DNA of 64,000 bases from JAKFWF01 sp963741505 (GTDB lineage Bacteria > Pseudomonadota > Alphaproteobacteria > Rhizobiales > Hyphomicrobiaceae): NCBI GenBank assembly GCA_963741505.1, contig CAVUIJ010000041.1, positions 186,001 through 250,000 on the forward strand, in the 5' to 3' direction. The notes below the pieces were generated by a model. It was given only the letters and a program-made list of their open reading frames with translations, made no database searches and had not been told where the DNA came from. This document shows positions 9,301 to 17,574 of this stretch, in pieces. Both the position numbers and the translations under genes were made by a program. Position 1 is the first letter of the stretch; every line of letters starts with the position of its first letter.

Positions 9301-10139
9301 ATGACCCGCCAGCGAAGCAGCCTCGAGGCGCTGAGCTTCAAGTTCGTCATGTGGGGGCTGGCGGCTTCATGCTTCCTGCTGCTGATGCTGCCGACGCTGG
9401 TCGTGATCATCGTCTCGTTCACGTCCGGCTTCTCGCTGAAATTCCCGCCGCCGGGATATTCGCTGCGCTGGTATGCGGCGCTGATCGATGCCTGGCAGCT
9501 GCATTTCGCCGCGGCCAACAGCTTCAAGGTGGCGCTGTGGACGACGATACTGGCGGTGGTGCTCGGCGTTGCCGCCTCGCTCGCCATCGCGCGCTCGGAG
9601 CAACTGGACGGCGCGCGTGCTCGACAGCCTGTTCATGTCGCCGCTGGTGCTGCCGGCGCTGGCGTTCGGCCTCGCCTCGCTGATGTTCTTCTCGCTGATC
9701 GGCCTGCCGATCTCGCCGTTGACGCTGATCATCGGCCACACGGTCGTTTGCGTGCCTTACGTCGTCCGCACCACGGTGGCGGCGCTGGCGCAGCTCAATC
9801 CGGCGCTGCTCGAAAGCTCGGCGAGCCTCGGCGCCTCGAAGCTCTATACCTTCCGCCGCGTGACGCTGCCGCTGATCCGCCCCGGCATCCTGGCCGGCGC
9901 CTTCATCGCCTTCATGTCGTCGTTCGACAACGTGCCGGTATCGCTGTTCCTGCGCGATGCGCGCACCGACATGCTGCCGATCCGGATGTGGCAGGATCTC
10001 GAAGGCCGCCTCGACGTGACGATCGCGGCGGTGTCGGGCGTGATGATCGCGGTCACCGTCGCCGCGCTGATCTGTGATGGAGCGCGTCGCCGGATTGTCG
10101 CGGCGGTTCGATGAGGCTCGTCGTCAGCTGCCGCGATAG
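9301..10139 (+). CDS. ABC transporter permease, PotC-like (frame broken twice)
   Basis: Second membrane subunit of the POPT importer, about 278 residues after correction. Six hydrophobic helices are visible, and the EAA loop is ESSASLGASKLYTFRRVTLP. FDNVPVSLFLRDARTDMLPIRMW is a strong PotC-family segment. Breaks near 9612 and 10073 are each explained by one extra base. After the second, the chain ends MERVAGLSRRFDEARRQLPR at TAG 10137-10139, a family-like C-terminus. The end overlaps the convergent hydroxyisourate hydrolase gene by 16 bp. Confidence 0.8.
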
Positions 10140-10473
10140 AGCGAGAAGCCCCACGGCGTGATCTTCATCGGCAGGTGGTAATGCTGCTCGGCATCGGCGA
10201 TATTGAAGCGGAACGGCACTTCGGCGAGGAACGGCGGGCTCGATTGCGCCACGCCGTTCGCCGCGAAGAAATCTCCGGCGTGGAACACCACCTCGTAGGC
10301 GCCAGGCTCGAGCCGGGTGCTGGTCGACTGGATGATCGAGCGCGCCGGACTTGGCCAATGTGCCATCGGCGATCTTGCGGCGGCTGCGGCGTCAGAGCGA
10401 ACACCTCGATGCGCATGCCGCTCGCGGGCACGCCCCGCGTGACGTCGACGACATGGACGGAAATGCCTGGCAT
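10124..10473 (-). CDS. 5-hydroxyisourate hydrolase (transthyretin-like; frame broken twice)
   Basis: Hydrolyses 5-hydroxyisourate, the uricase product, to OHCU in purine degradation. After removing two extra bases (near 10380 and 10325) the chain is 115 residues, the normal length. Signature features are MPGISVHVVDVTRGVPASGM with the active-site histidine at residue 7, TRLEPGAYEVVFHAGDFF, then AEQHYHLPMKITPWGFSLYRGS, where the second histidine and the C-terminal YRGS tetrapeptide mark true HIU hydrolases as opposed to transthyretins. It lies opposite the POPT transporter, which supports a ureide-related role for that operon, as does puuE nearby. Confidence 0.87.
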
Positions 10474-10499
10474 GGTGCGTGCTCCCTGGGGCTGCGCTC

Positions 10500-11689
10500 A
10501 TGATAGCGCCGCAGCCGGTGAACGCCAGCGTTTCGATGCCGCCGCTGTGGCCGGCGCTTGCCGCAATGACGGCGCTGCAGGCGCTGGTATCGCTGGCGCA
10601 GTTCTCGCCCGGCGTGCTGGCGCCCAAGACTCGGCCTCGGCGTCGCCGAGGTCGGCCTCTTCACCACCACCTTCTGTGCCGTCGGCATGGCGACATCGCT
10701 CTACGGCGGCCAACTCGCGCGGCAATTCGGTCCTTGCCGCGTCGCGGTGCTATGCGCAGTGGCGGTGATCTGCGGTATGGCCGCTGCCAGTATTGGCGGC
10801 GGCTTGGCGCTGTTGATCTCGGGCGTCTTGCATCGGCCTGGCGTTCGGGCCGGAGACGCCGGCAAGCTCGACGCTGCTGTCGAAGCTAGCTGCGCCATCG
10901 CAGCGGCCGTTGATCTTCTCGATCCGCCAGACCGGCAACCAGATCGGCGCGATGGTCGGCTCGGTGGCGCTGCCTTTGGTTGCACTGTGGAAGCCCGAGG
11001 CCGGCTTCTGGCTGATCGCCGGCCTCGCCGTGATAGCGATCTTCGTCTATGCGGGGATGAGCGCGAGATACGATCCGATCGCGCGCGGCGAGGGCCAATC
11101 GCTCGATCTCAAAGCCGCCGGCGCCATGGTCTGGCGGCATCCGGGCCTGCGCGCGCTGGCGTTGCTGTCACTGCCGTTCTCGTCGATGCAGCTCGGCCTC
11201 AACGCCTTCCTGGTGACCTTCGGGGTCGAGCGCCTGGGGCTCGACCACATCGCCGCCGGCGTGTTGCTGGCGATCGCTCAGTTCGGCGGACTGGTCGGCC
11301 GCCTGTTCTGGGGGCTTGTTGCGACCAAAGCCATCGCGTCGCGCACGCTGCTCGCCGGCCTCGGCTTCGGCATGAGTGCGGCGGCGGCAGTCATGGGGCT
11401 CGCCGGGCCGCAGCTGGGCTATCCGCTGCTGGTCGCAGCCGCCTTCCTGTTCGGCCTGACCGCCAGCGGCTGGAACGGCGTATTCCTCGCCGAGGTCGCG
11501 CGTCTGGCGCCGCCCGACCGCGTCGCCGAGGCGACCGGCGCGGTGCTGACCGCGAGCTACGCCGGATTGTTGATCGGTCCGGCGATCATCGCTGCGGCGG
11601 CGGCCATCGGCACACTGTCCTTGAGCTATGCCGTGCTCGCCGTGCTAGCCTTGCTGGCAACGCTGCAACTGCTCAGAGCCCCGTCATGA
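10500..11689 (+). CDS. MFS transporter (frame broken twice)
   Basis: Major facilitator carrier of about 395 residues after correction, twelve helices predicted by eye. The start reads MIAPQPVNASVSMPPLWPALAAMTALQALVS. The frame breaks near 10630 and 10830 each carry one extra base. The corrected N-terminal half has LGLGVAEVGLFTTTFCAVGM, and the second half has RQTGNQIGAMVGSVALPLVALW and FGLTASGWNGVFLAEVARL, a motif of CynX/NimT-like and YcaD-like carriers. The stop overlaps the amidase start (ATGA at 11686-11689), so the two are probably co-translated. Substrate unknown; an amide or ureide is a reasonable guess. Confidence 0.8.
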
Positions 11690-13077
11690 TCAAACTCGAC
11701 GCCGCAACGATCGCCAGCAGGGTCAATGCCGGCAAGCTCGACCCGGTCGAGGTGGCCGGTGCCTTTTTGCGACAGATCGAGGCTCGCAACGGCGCGTTGA
11801 ATGCCATCGTGCGGCACGATCCGGCGGCGGTGCGCCATGAGGCGGAGGGTGTCGCACGGCGGCTCCGCGCAGGCGAGACGCTGCCCCTCGCCGGCGTGCC
11901 GGTGGTGGTCAAGGACAACATCTGGGTGGCGGGCCGGCGCATCAGCCAGGGCTCGCGGCTGTTCGCCGACTTCGTCGCCCCGGCCGATGCCATTGCGGTC
12001 GAGCGCGTGCGGGCTGCCGGCGCCGTGATCATCGGCATCGGCAATGCGCCCGAGTTCGCCTGCAAAGGCCAGACGAACTCGCCGCTGCACGGCCTCGCGC
12101 GACATCCGATCGATCTGTCGCTGACGCCGGGCGGCTCCTCCGGCGGCAATGCGGCGGCCCTCGCCGCCGATTTCTGCCCGATCGCACTGGGCACCGACGG
12201 CGGCGGTTCCGGCCGGCGGCCGCCGGCGCACACCGGCACCGTCGGCTTCAAGCCGTCGTTCGGTGCCATCCCCTATGGTCCCGGATTCCCCGAGCCGTTC
12301 TGGGGCATCGCCGTCATCGCGCCGATGGGGCGCACGGTGGCCGATGTTTCACTGCTGTTCGAAGCGGTCGCCGGCGTTGATGGCCGCGATCCGGAAACGG
12401 CGGCAATCGGGCGTGGTGACCACGATCCGGGCCGGCTGCGGATCGCATTTGCACCGAAGCTCGGTCTCGACGTGCCGGTCGATGCCGACGTCGAAGCCGC
12501 GATCGCGGGCGGCATCGAACGGCTGCAAGGCGCCGGCTGGAACATCGCCCGCGCCGATCCGAGATGGCCGCCGGGCATCACCGAAGCCTCGTTCATGGCG
12601 ATGCAGGCGGCGGGCCTCGCGGCACTGCACGGCGTCGAATTCAGGAAGGATCGTGCGCGGTTCGACCCGGATATCGCAGCGCAGATCGAGCGCGGGCTGA
12701 CATTACCTGGCGCCGACGTTGCTGCCGCCCTGGAAGCGAGCCTGCTGGTCAAGCGCTGCCTCGCGGCGTTCCTCGCCGACTACGATCTGCTGTTGTGCCC
12801 GACCGCGCCGTGTGTCGCCTGGGATGCCGAGCAACTGGGCCCGAGCCACATCGGCGGCGTCGAGGTGCCGCCGCGCGGCCACGCCGTGTTCACGCCGTTC
12901 TTCAATCATGCGCTGACGCCCGCCTTGTCGATCCCGTGCGGCCGCGGTCGCGGCGGCTTGCCGATCGGGCTGCAGATGATCGCCCGGCGCGGCGCCGACC
13001 GGATGGTGCTGCAGGCAGCCAAGCAGGCCGAAAACATACTTGCCGAGCTCAACGACTACGCCAGATGCAAGGTGTGA
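11686..13077 (+). CDS. Amidase signature family hydrolase
   Basis: 463-residue amidase with the Ser-cisSer-Lys triad visible. The lysine is in PVVVKDNIWVAG (about residue 80), the cis-serine region in GTDGGGSGRRPPAHTG (about 175), and the nucleophile region in LTPGGSSGGNAAALA (about 150). Length and the C-terminal LPIGLQMIARRGADRMVLQAA are normal for AtzF/GatA-like amidases. It overlaps the MFS gene by 4 bp and is followed 2 bp later by the racemase homologue. Together with allantoinase and HIU hydrolase nearby this suggests amide or ureide breakdown; the precise substrate cannot be read. Confidence 0.88.
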   Translation: MIKLDAATIASRVNAGKLDPVEVAGAFLRQIEARNGALNAIVRHDPAAVRHEAEGVARRLRAGETLPLAGVPVVVKDNIWVAGRRISQGSRLFADFVAPADAIAVERVRAAGAVIIGIGNAPEFACKGQTNSPLHGLARHPIDLSLTPGGSSGGNAAALAADFCPIALGTDGGGSGRRPPAHTGTVGFKPSFGAIPYGPGFPEPFWGIAVIAPMGRTVADVSLLFEAVAGVDGRDPETAAIGRGDHDPGRLRIAFAPKLGLDVPVDADVEAAIAGGIERLQGAGWNIARADPRWPPGITEASFMAMQAAGLAALHGVEFRKDRARFDPDIAAQIERGLTLPGADVAAALEASLLVKRCLAAFLADYDLLLCPTAPCVAWDAEQLGPSHIGGVEVPPRGHAVFTPFFNHALTPALSIPCGRGRGGLPIGLQMIARRGADRMVLQAAKQAENILAELNDYARCKV

Positions 13078-13079
13078 CC

Positions 13080-13826
13080 ATGCGCATTCTGCTGCTCAAT
13101 CCGAACACCACCACGGCGGTCACCGACCGGCTCGCCACGACCGCGCAGAAGGTGGTCTCGCCCGGCACCACGCTGGTGCCGATCACGGCTGCGCGCGGCG
13201 TGCCCTACATCGCAACCAGGGCGGAAGCGCAGATCGGCGGCGCCATCGCGCTCGAGATGCTGGCCGAACATCATGGCACAGTCGATGCGGCGATCATCGC
13301 CGCGTTCGGCGATCCCGGACTGCTCGGTGCGCGCGAGCTGTTCGACATCCCGGTCGTCGGCATGGGCGAAGCGGCGATGCTGACCGCCTGCATGCTCGGC
13401 CGCCGCTTCGCCATCGTCACCTTCGCGATGGCGCTTGCCCCCTGGTATCAGGAATCCGTGGATATCTTGAACCTGACCGCGCGCTGCGCCGGCATCCGCA
13501 TGCTCGACGGCACCTTCAGATCGATCTCCGACGTGCAGGAGGAGAAGGAAGAGCTGCTGGTCGAGCTGTCGCGGCGCACGATTGCCGAGACCGACGCCGA
13601 CGTCATCATCTTCGGCGGCGCGCCGCTGGCGGGCCTCGCCGAGAAGGTCAAGGATCGCATTCCGGTGCCGGTGGTCGACCAGGTGCAGGCGGCGGTCAAG
13701 CAGGCCGAGACGCTAGTCGCGCTGAAGGTCCGCAAGGCCGAGACCGGCACTTTTCGCCGACCGGCGGCCAAGGCAACCTCGGGCCTTGCTCCCGCGCTCG
13801 CGCGTCGCATCGAGCACAAGGACTGA
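13080..13826 (+). CDS. Aspartate/glutamate/hydantoin racemase family protein lacking both catalytic cysteines
   Basis: 248 residues of the Asp/Glu racemase superfamily, closest in layout to hydantoin and allantoin racemases. It starts MRILLLNPNTTTAVTDRL, and GDPGLLGARELFDIPVVGMGEAA is the usual central block. In racemases the first catalytic cysteine precedes DPGL and the second lies in a GCAG-like loop; here the positions read IIAAFGDPGL and IIFGGAPLAG, without cysteine. It is therefore either a non-racemase member or uses other residues. I chose ATG 13080 because the upstream ATG at 13065 lies inside the amidase gene and adds only MQGVT. The frame is intact, so the missing cysteines are not an indel artefact. 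Confidence 0.78.
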   Translation: MRILLLNPNTTTAVTDRLATTAQKVVSPGTTLVPITAARGVPYIATRAEAQIGGAIALEMLAEHHGTVDAAIIAAFGDPGLLGARELFDIPVVGMGEAAMLTACMLGRRFAIVTFAMALAPWYQESVDILNLTARCAGIRMLDGTFRSISDVQEEKEELLVELSRRTIAETDADVIIFGGAPLAGLAEKVKDRIPVPVVDQVQAAVKQAETLVALKVRKAETGTFRRPAAKATSGLAPALARRIEHKD

Positions 13827-13844
13827 GCGAGCGCCAATCAAAAT

Positions 13845-13882
13845 GCGGAACGCCGGCGATCGGTTGATCGCCGGCGTTCCGC
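13845..13882. terminator. Bidirectional intrinsic terminator between racemase and HU genes
   Basis: A perfect 17-bp inverted repeat (arm begins GCGGAACGCCGGCGATC, 4-nt loop GGTT) lies between two convergent genes. On the minus strand it is followed by ATTTTGATT, giving the T-rich tail for the HU transcript. On the plus strand the tail is poor. Confidence 0.8.
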
Positions 13883-13894
13883 GCACTCTTGCGA

Positions 13895-14200
13895 TCAGAT
13901 CGAATCCTTCAGGTCCTTGGCGGCGCGGAAGGCGATCTTCTTCGACGCCTTGATCTTGATCGCCTCGCCGGTTGCCGGATTGCGGCCCATGCGCGCCGAG
14001 CGCTTTCTGACCTGGAGAATGCCGAGACCGGCGAGGCGCAAGCGGCGACCCTTCTTCAGATGGCCGCCGATCAGCTCGATGGTGCGGTTGAGGATCGCAC
14101 TCACGTCCTTCTTCGAGGCGCTATGCTCCTCGGCGATCTTGGCGGCGAGCTGGGTTAGGGTGACGGTCTCGACTGCGGGTTTATCGGTCTTGGTGGCCAT
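13895..14200 (-). CDS. HU/IHF family DNA-binding protein
   Basis: Small histone-like nucleoid protein of 101 residues. After an acidic/polar N-terminus (MATKTDKPAVETVT) the HU fold begins at LTQLAAKIAEEHSASKKDV. It has GHLKKGRRLRLAGLGILQV, and the DNA-bending arm is RSARMGRNPATGEAIKIKASKKIAFRAAKDLKD, with the intercalating proline of RNPATGE. The start at 14200 was preferred because upstream codons in this frame give arginine-rich, non-family sequence. It is slightly longer than the 90-residue HU norm at its N-terminus. Transcribed alone, with a strong terminator just downstream. Confidence 0.93.
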   Translation of the reverse strand: MATKTDKPAVETVTLTQLAAKIAEEHSASKKDVSAILNRTIELIGGHLKKGRRLRLAGLGILQVRKRSARMGRNPATGEAIKIKASKKIAFRAAKDLKDSI

Positions 14201-14511
14201 TGCTAGCTTTCTCCTGTCTCGCTTGGTTATGGACGCGGGCCGAACAACGACCCGGAATCGCGTCGAACGGGGATGGCCAATGCCGCGGCCAAAGTCAACG
14301 AGTTCCCGCTGCAGGACGGGCATTCTCCACCGCCATCGTCGAATTGAACGTGACCGGCGCACCTCGGCCGGACTGGTGGCCTGTCGCATGCGATGCGCGC
14401 CGGACTATGATGGTTCAGGTTCGGCCTTCCTCTGCCACCAGGACGGCCAGTGGCGCGGCGAGAGCATGGCGCATTTGGGCGGGACACGCAAATCATGGTC
14501 GATTGCCGCTC

Positions 14512-16623
14512 ATGCTCGCTTCTGCAACCCGAAGAGAGGCCGCCAGCGCCGGCTACCTGGCCACGCTCAATCGTGAGCAACGCCAGGCGGTGGAATTCGG
14601 CATCGCGCCGGGCCACACGTCCGATTGCGGGCCGCTGCTGATCATTGCCGGCGCGGGCTCGGGCAAGACCACGACGCTCGCTAGCCGGGTGGCGCACCTG
14701 ATCGTCAATGGCGCATCGCCGCATCGCATTTTGCTGCTGACGTTCTCGCGCCGCGCCGCCGGCGAGATGACGCGCCGCGTCGAATCGATCATGCGACAGG
14801 CGCTGGGCGCCGATCATCCGCGCGTGCGCGAGGCGATCGGCTGGGCCGGCACTTTCCACGGCATCGGTGCGCGGCTGTTGCGGATGTTCGCTACTCAGAT
14901 CGGCCTGTCGCCGTCGTTCACCATCCATGATCGCGAGGATGCCGCCGACCTCATCGATCTCGTCCGCCACGACCTCGGCCTGTCGGAGAAAAAGACGCGG
15001 TTTCCCCTGAAGTCGACGTGCCTCGCGATCTATTCGCATGCGGTCAACGCCGGCCGGCCGCTGGGCGATGTCCTGAAGCGGCATTTCCCGTGGTGCGCGG
15101 CGCACGAGGAGCAGTTGCGCGGCCTGTTCGACGGCTACGTCGCCGCCAAACAGGCGCAGGGCGTGCTCGATTATGACGACCTGCTGCTGTACTGGGCCGA
15201 GATGATGCGCACGCCGCAGGTTGCAGCCGAGGCCGGTTCGCTGTTCGACCACGTGCTGGTCGACGAGTACCAGGACACCAATCCGCTGCAGTCGGCGGTT
15301 CTGCTCGGCCTCAAGCCCGATGGCCACGGCATGACGGTGGTCGGCGACGACGCCCAGTCGATCTACGGCTTCCGGGCGGCGACGGTGCGAAACATCCTCG
15401 ACTTCCCGGCGCAGTTCTCGCCGCCGGCGAAGATCATCACGCTGGAGCAGAACTACCGCTCGACGCGACCGATCCTCGATGCGTCGAACGGCGTGATCGA
15501 GCTCGCCGCCGAGCGCTTCACCAAGAACCTGCATTCGGATCGCCAGTCGGCCCAGAAGCCGCGGCTCGTCACCGTGTCGGACGACATCGCCCAGGTGAAA
15601 TACGTGGTCGAGCACATTCTTGCCGACCGCGAGACGGGCGTGCCGTTGAAGTCGCAGGCTGTGCTGTTTCGCACCGCCCATCACAGCGGCATGCTCGAGA
15701 TCGAGCTCGTCCGGCGCAACATCCCGTTCGTCAAGTTCGGCGGCCTGAAGTTCCTCGAAGCCTCGCACATCAAGGACCTGCTGGCGATCCTGCGCTGGGC
15801 GACCAATCCGCGCGATCGCGTGGCGGGGTTCCGTGTGCTGCAGATGCTGCCCGGCATCGGCCCTGCCACTGCCGGCAAGGCCTTCGATCGGGTGGCGGCC
15901 GGTGCGACGCCGTTTGCGCCGCTGCTGATCTTCCGGCCGCCGGCGGCGGCGCAGGAAGCCTGGCCGGCCTTCGTCGAACTGCTCGAGCAGCTGCATGGTG
16001 GCAGCAGCGGCTGGCCGGTCGACATCGAGGCGGCGCGGACCTGGTTCGCACCGCACTTCGAGGAGCGCTATGCCGATGCCGCCGTGCGTGCCGGCGACCT
16101 CGACCAGCTGGTTCGCATCGCCGGCCAGTATGCCTCGCGCGAGCGCTTCCTCACCGAGCTGACGCTCGATCCGCCGGAAGCGACCAGCGACGAGGCCGGC
16201 CGGCCGCTGCTCGACGAGGATTACCTGATCCTGTCGACCATCCACTCGGCCAAGGGCCAGGAGTGGAAATCGGTGTTCGTGCTCAACGTCGTCGACGGCT
16301 GCATCCCGTCCGACATGTCGACCGGGACGGCAGAGGAGATCGAGGAGGAGCGGCGGCTGCTCTACGTCGCGATGACGCGAGCCAAGGACGATCTCCACCT
16401 GATCATGCCGCACCGCTTTTTCGTGCAGCAGCAGGCGCGCGGCGGCGATCGGCATCTGTTTGCCTCGCGCACCCGGTTCATTCCGTCGAGCCTGACGCCG
16501 CGGTTCGAAGCGAGCGTGTGGCCGCCGCGCGTGACGTCACCGCAGTCCACCGCCCCAGCCGGTACCGCGCCGGTGGTCGATCTCAAGGCCCGATTGGGCG
16601 CCATGTGGAAGGCGCAGGGCTGA
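14512..16623 (+). CDS. UvrD/Rep/PcrA-type superfamily 1 DNA helicase
   Basis: 703-residue 3'-5' DNA helicase. Motifs in order: Q motif LNREQRQAVEFG, motif I IIAGAGSGKTT, Ia LLTFSRRAAGEM, II DEYQDTNPLQ, III VGDDAQSIYGFRAA, IV TLEQNYRS, V LSTIHSAKGQEWKSVFV and VI EEERRLLYVAMTRAKDDLHL. It is closer to the short ATP-dependent helicases found beside UvrD in rhizobia than to full UvrD, and it lacks a long C-terminal tail. The start at 14512 gives MLASATRREAASAGYLATLN; earlier in-frame codons are non-conserved. It lies divergent to the HU gene with about 310 bp between, which contains no other feature I recognise. Confidence 0.92.
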   Translation: MLASATRREAASAGYLATLNREQRQAVEFGIAPGHTSDCGPLLIIAGAGSGKTTTLASRVAHLIVNGASPHRILLLTFSRRAAGEMTRRVESIMRQALGADHPRVREAIGWAGTFHGIGARLLRMFATQIGLSPSFTIHDREDAADLIDLVRHDLGLSEKKTRFPLKSTCLAIYSHAVNAGRPLGDVLKRHFPWCAAHEEQLRGLFDGYVAAKQAQGVLDYDDLLLYWAEMMRTPQVAAEAGSLFDHVLVDEYQDTNPLQSAVLLGLKPDGHGMTVVGDDAQSIYGFRAATVRNILDFPAQFSPPAKIITLEQNYRSTRPILDASNGVIELAAERFTKNLHSDRQSAQKPRLVTVSDDIAQVKYVVEHILADRETGVPLKSQAVLFRTAHHSGMLEIELVRRNIPFVKFGGLKFLEASHIKDLLAILRWATNPRDRVAGFRVLQMLPGIGPATAGKAFDRVAAGATPFAPLLIFRPPAAAQEAWPAFVELLEQLHGGSSGWPVDIEAARTWFAPHFEERYADAAVRAGDLDQLVRIAGQYASRERFLTELTLDPPEATSDEAGRPLLDEDYLILSTIHSAKGQEWKSVFVLNVVDGCIPSDMSTGTAEEIEEERRLLYVAMTRAKDDLHLIMPHRFFVQQQARGGDRHLFASRTRFIPSSLTPRFEASVWPPRVTSPQSTAPAGTAPVVDLKARLGAMWKAQG

Positions 16624-16714
16624 TATCGCGGCGATTGGTTTGAATGCCGATTGCGCGTTTCGGCGTCGTCTCGCTAGGCTCGCTTTCGAACAGCAGCAGC
16701 GCGAGGGGAAAACG

Positions 16715-17554
16715 ATGCCCAAGACCGCCCGCGGCCTCCATTACGAAGTGACGGACCTGCGCCCGGCCTGGGCGCGAAGCAATCCGGCCAATCGTCCGGT
16801 CGTGTTCCATCACGGCATCGGCGCCAACCTGTCGATCTTCGACGAATGGGTGCCGATCATCGCCGCGCATCGCCCGGTCGCACGCTACGATATGCGCGGC
16901 TTTGGCCAGTCGGTGGTGCCGCCGGAAAGCCATCAGTGGACGATCGCCGAGCTGATCGATGATCTGCTCGACGTCGCAACGAGCGCATTCGGTACCGCCG
17001 CGGTGCATGTCATGGGCGAGTCGATGGGTGGCACCATCGTGCTGGCGGCAGCGAGCCGCCATCCCGGCCGCATCGTTTCGGCGTCGATGAGCAACGCCGC
17101 GATCAGCGGCGGCCAGATCGGTCATGCGCCGGGTTGGCGCGACGAGATCAAGCGGATCGGCATCGACGGCTGGAGCCGGAGATTGCTCGATATGCGCTTC
17201 GTGCCCGGCGGCGCCCCGCCGGAAGCCGTGGCCTGGTTCGCCGAGGTGCAAGGCAAGTCGCGCGAGCATGTCGTCGTCGGCCTCGGCGAATTGCTGGTCG
17301 CGACCGACCTCACCAAAGAGCTGGCGACATACAAGTCGCCACTGCTGCTGATGATGCCCGATCGCAGCCCCTTCGTGTCGCTGGCGCAGGCGACGGCGCT
17401 CGCCGACATCGTGCCGCAGACCGAGATCGCAGTGTTCCCTGGTGCCAAGCACGGCTTGCCGATCTCGCACGGCCGGGAGGCGGCCCGCACGCTGCACGAC
17501 TTCCTCGAGCGCGTCGAAGGTGGCCGGCTGGCGCCGCCGCGCACCAAGGGCTGA
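16715..17554 (+). CDS. Alpha/beta-hydrolase
   Basis: 279 residues with the alpha/beta-hydrolase fold. The oxyanion region is VVFHHGIGANLSIFDEW, the nucleophile elbow GESMGGTI at about residue 105, the acid probably in LLMMPDRSPFVSL and the histidine in GAKHGLPISHGREAA. DMRGFGQSVVPPE is typical of 3-oxoadipate enol-lactonase-like and related esterases. Start ATG 16715 follows GAGGGGAAAACG, a good ribosome-binding site, so the upstream in-frame codons at 16640 are rejected. Substrate unknown. Confidence 0.86.
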   Translation: MPKTARGLHYEVTDLRPAWARSNPANRPVVFHHGIGANLSIFDEWVPIIAAHRPVARYDMRGFGQSVVPPESHQWTIAELIDDLLDVATSAFGTAAVHVMGESMGGTIVLAAASRHPGRIVSASMSNAAISGGQIGHAPGWRDEIKRIGIDGWSRRLLDMRFVPGGAPPEAVAWFAEVQGKSREHVVVGLGELLVATDLTKELATYKSPLLLMMPDRSPFVSLAQATALADIVPQTEIAVFPGAKHGLPISHGREAARTLHDFLERVEGGRLAPPRTKG

Positions 17555-17574
17555 AATCTGCGCGCCCGTGCGGA

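Noticed and set aside
14227..16455. 742-residue open frame on the minus strand
   Set aside because: Antisense shadow of the UvrD-like helicase, which has all helicase motifs; the minus product is rich in Arg, Gln, Asp and His without a domain.
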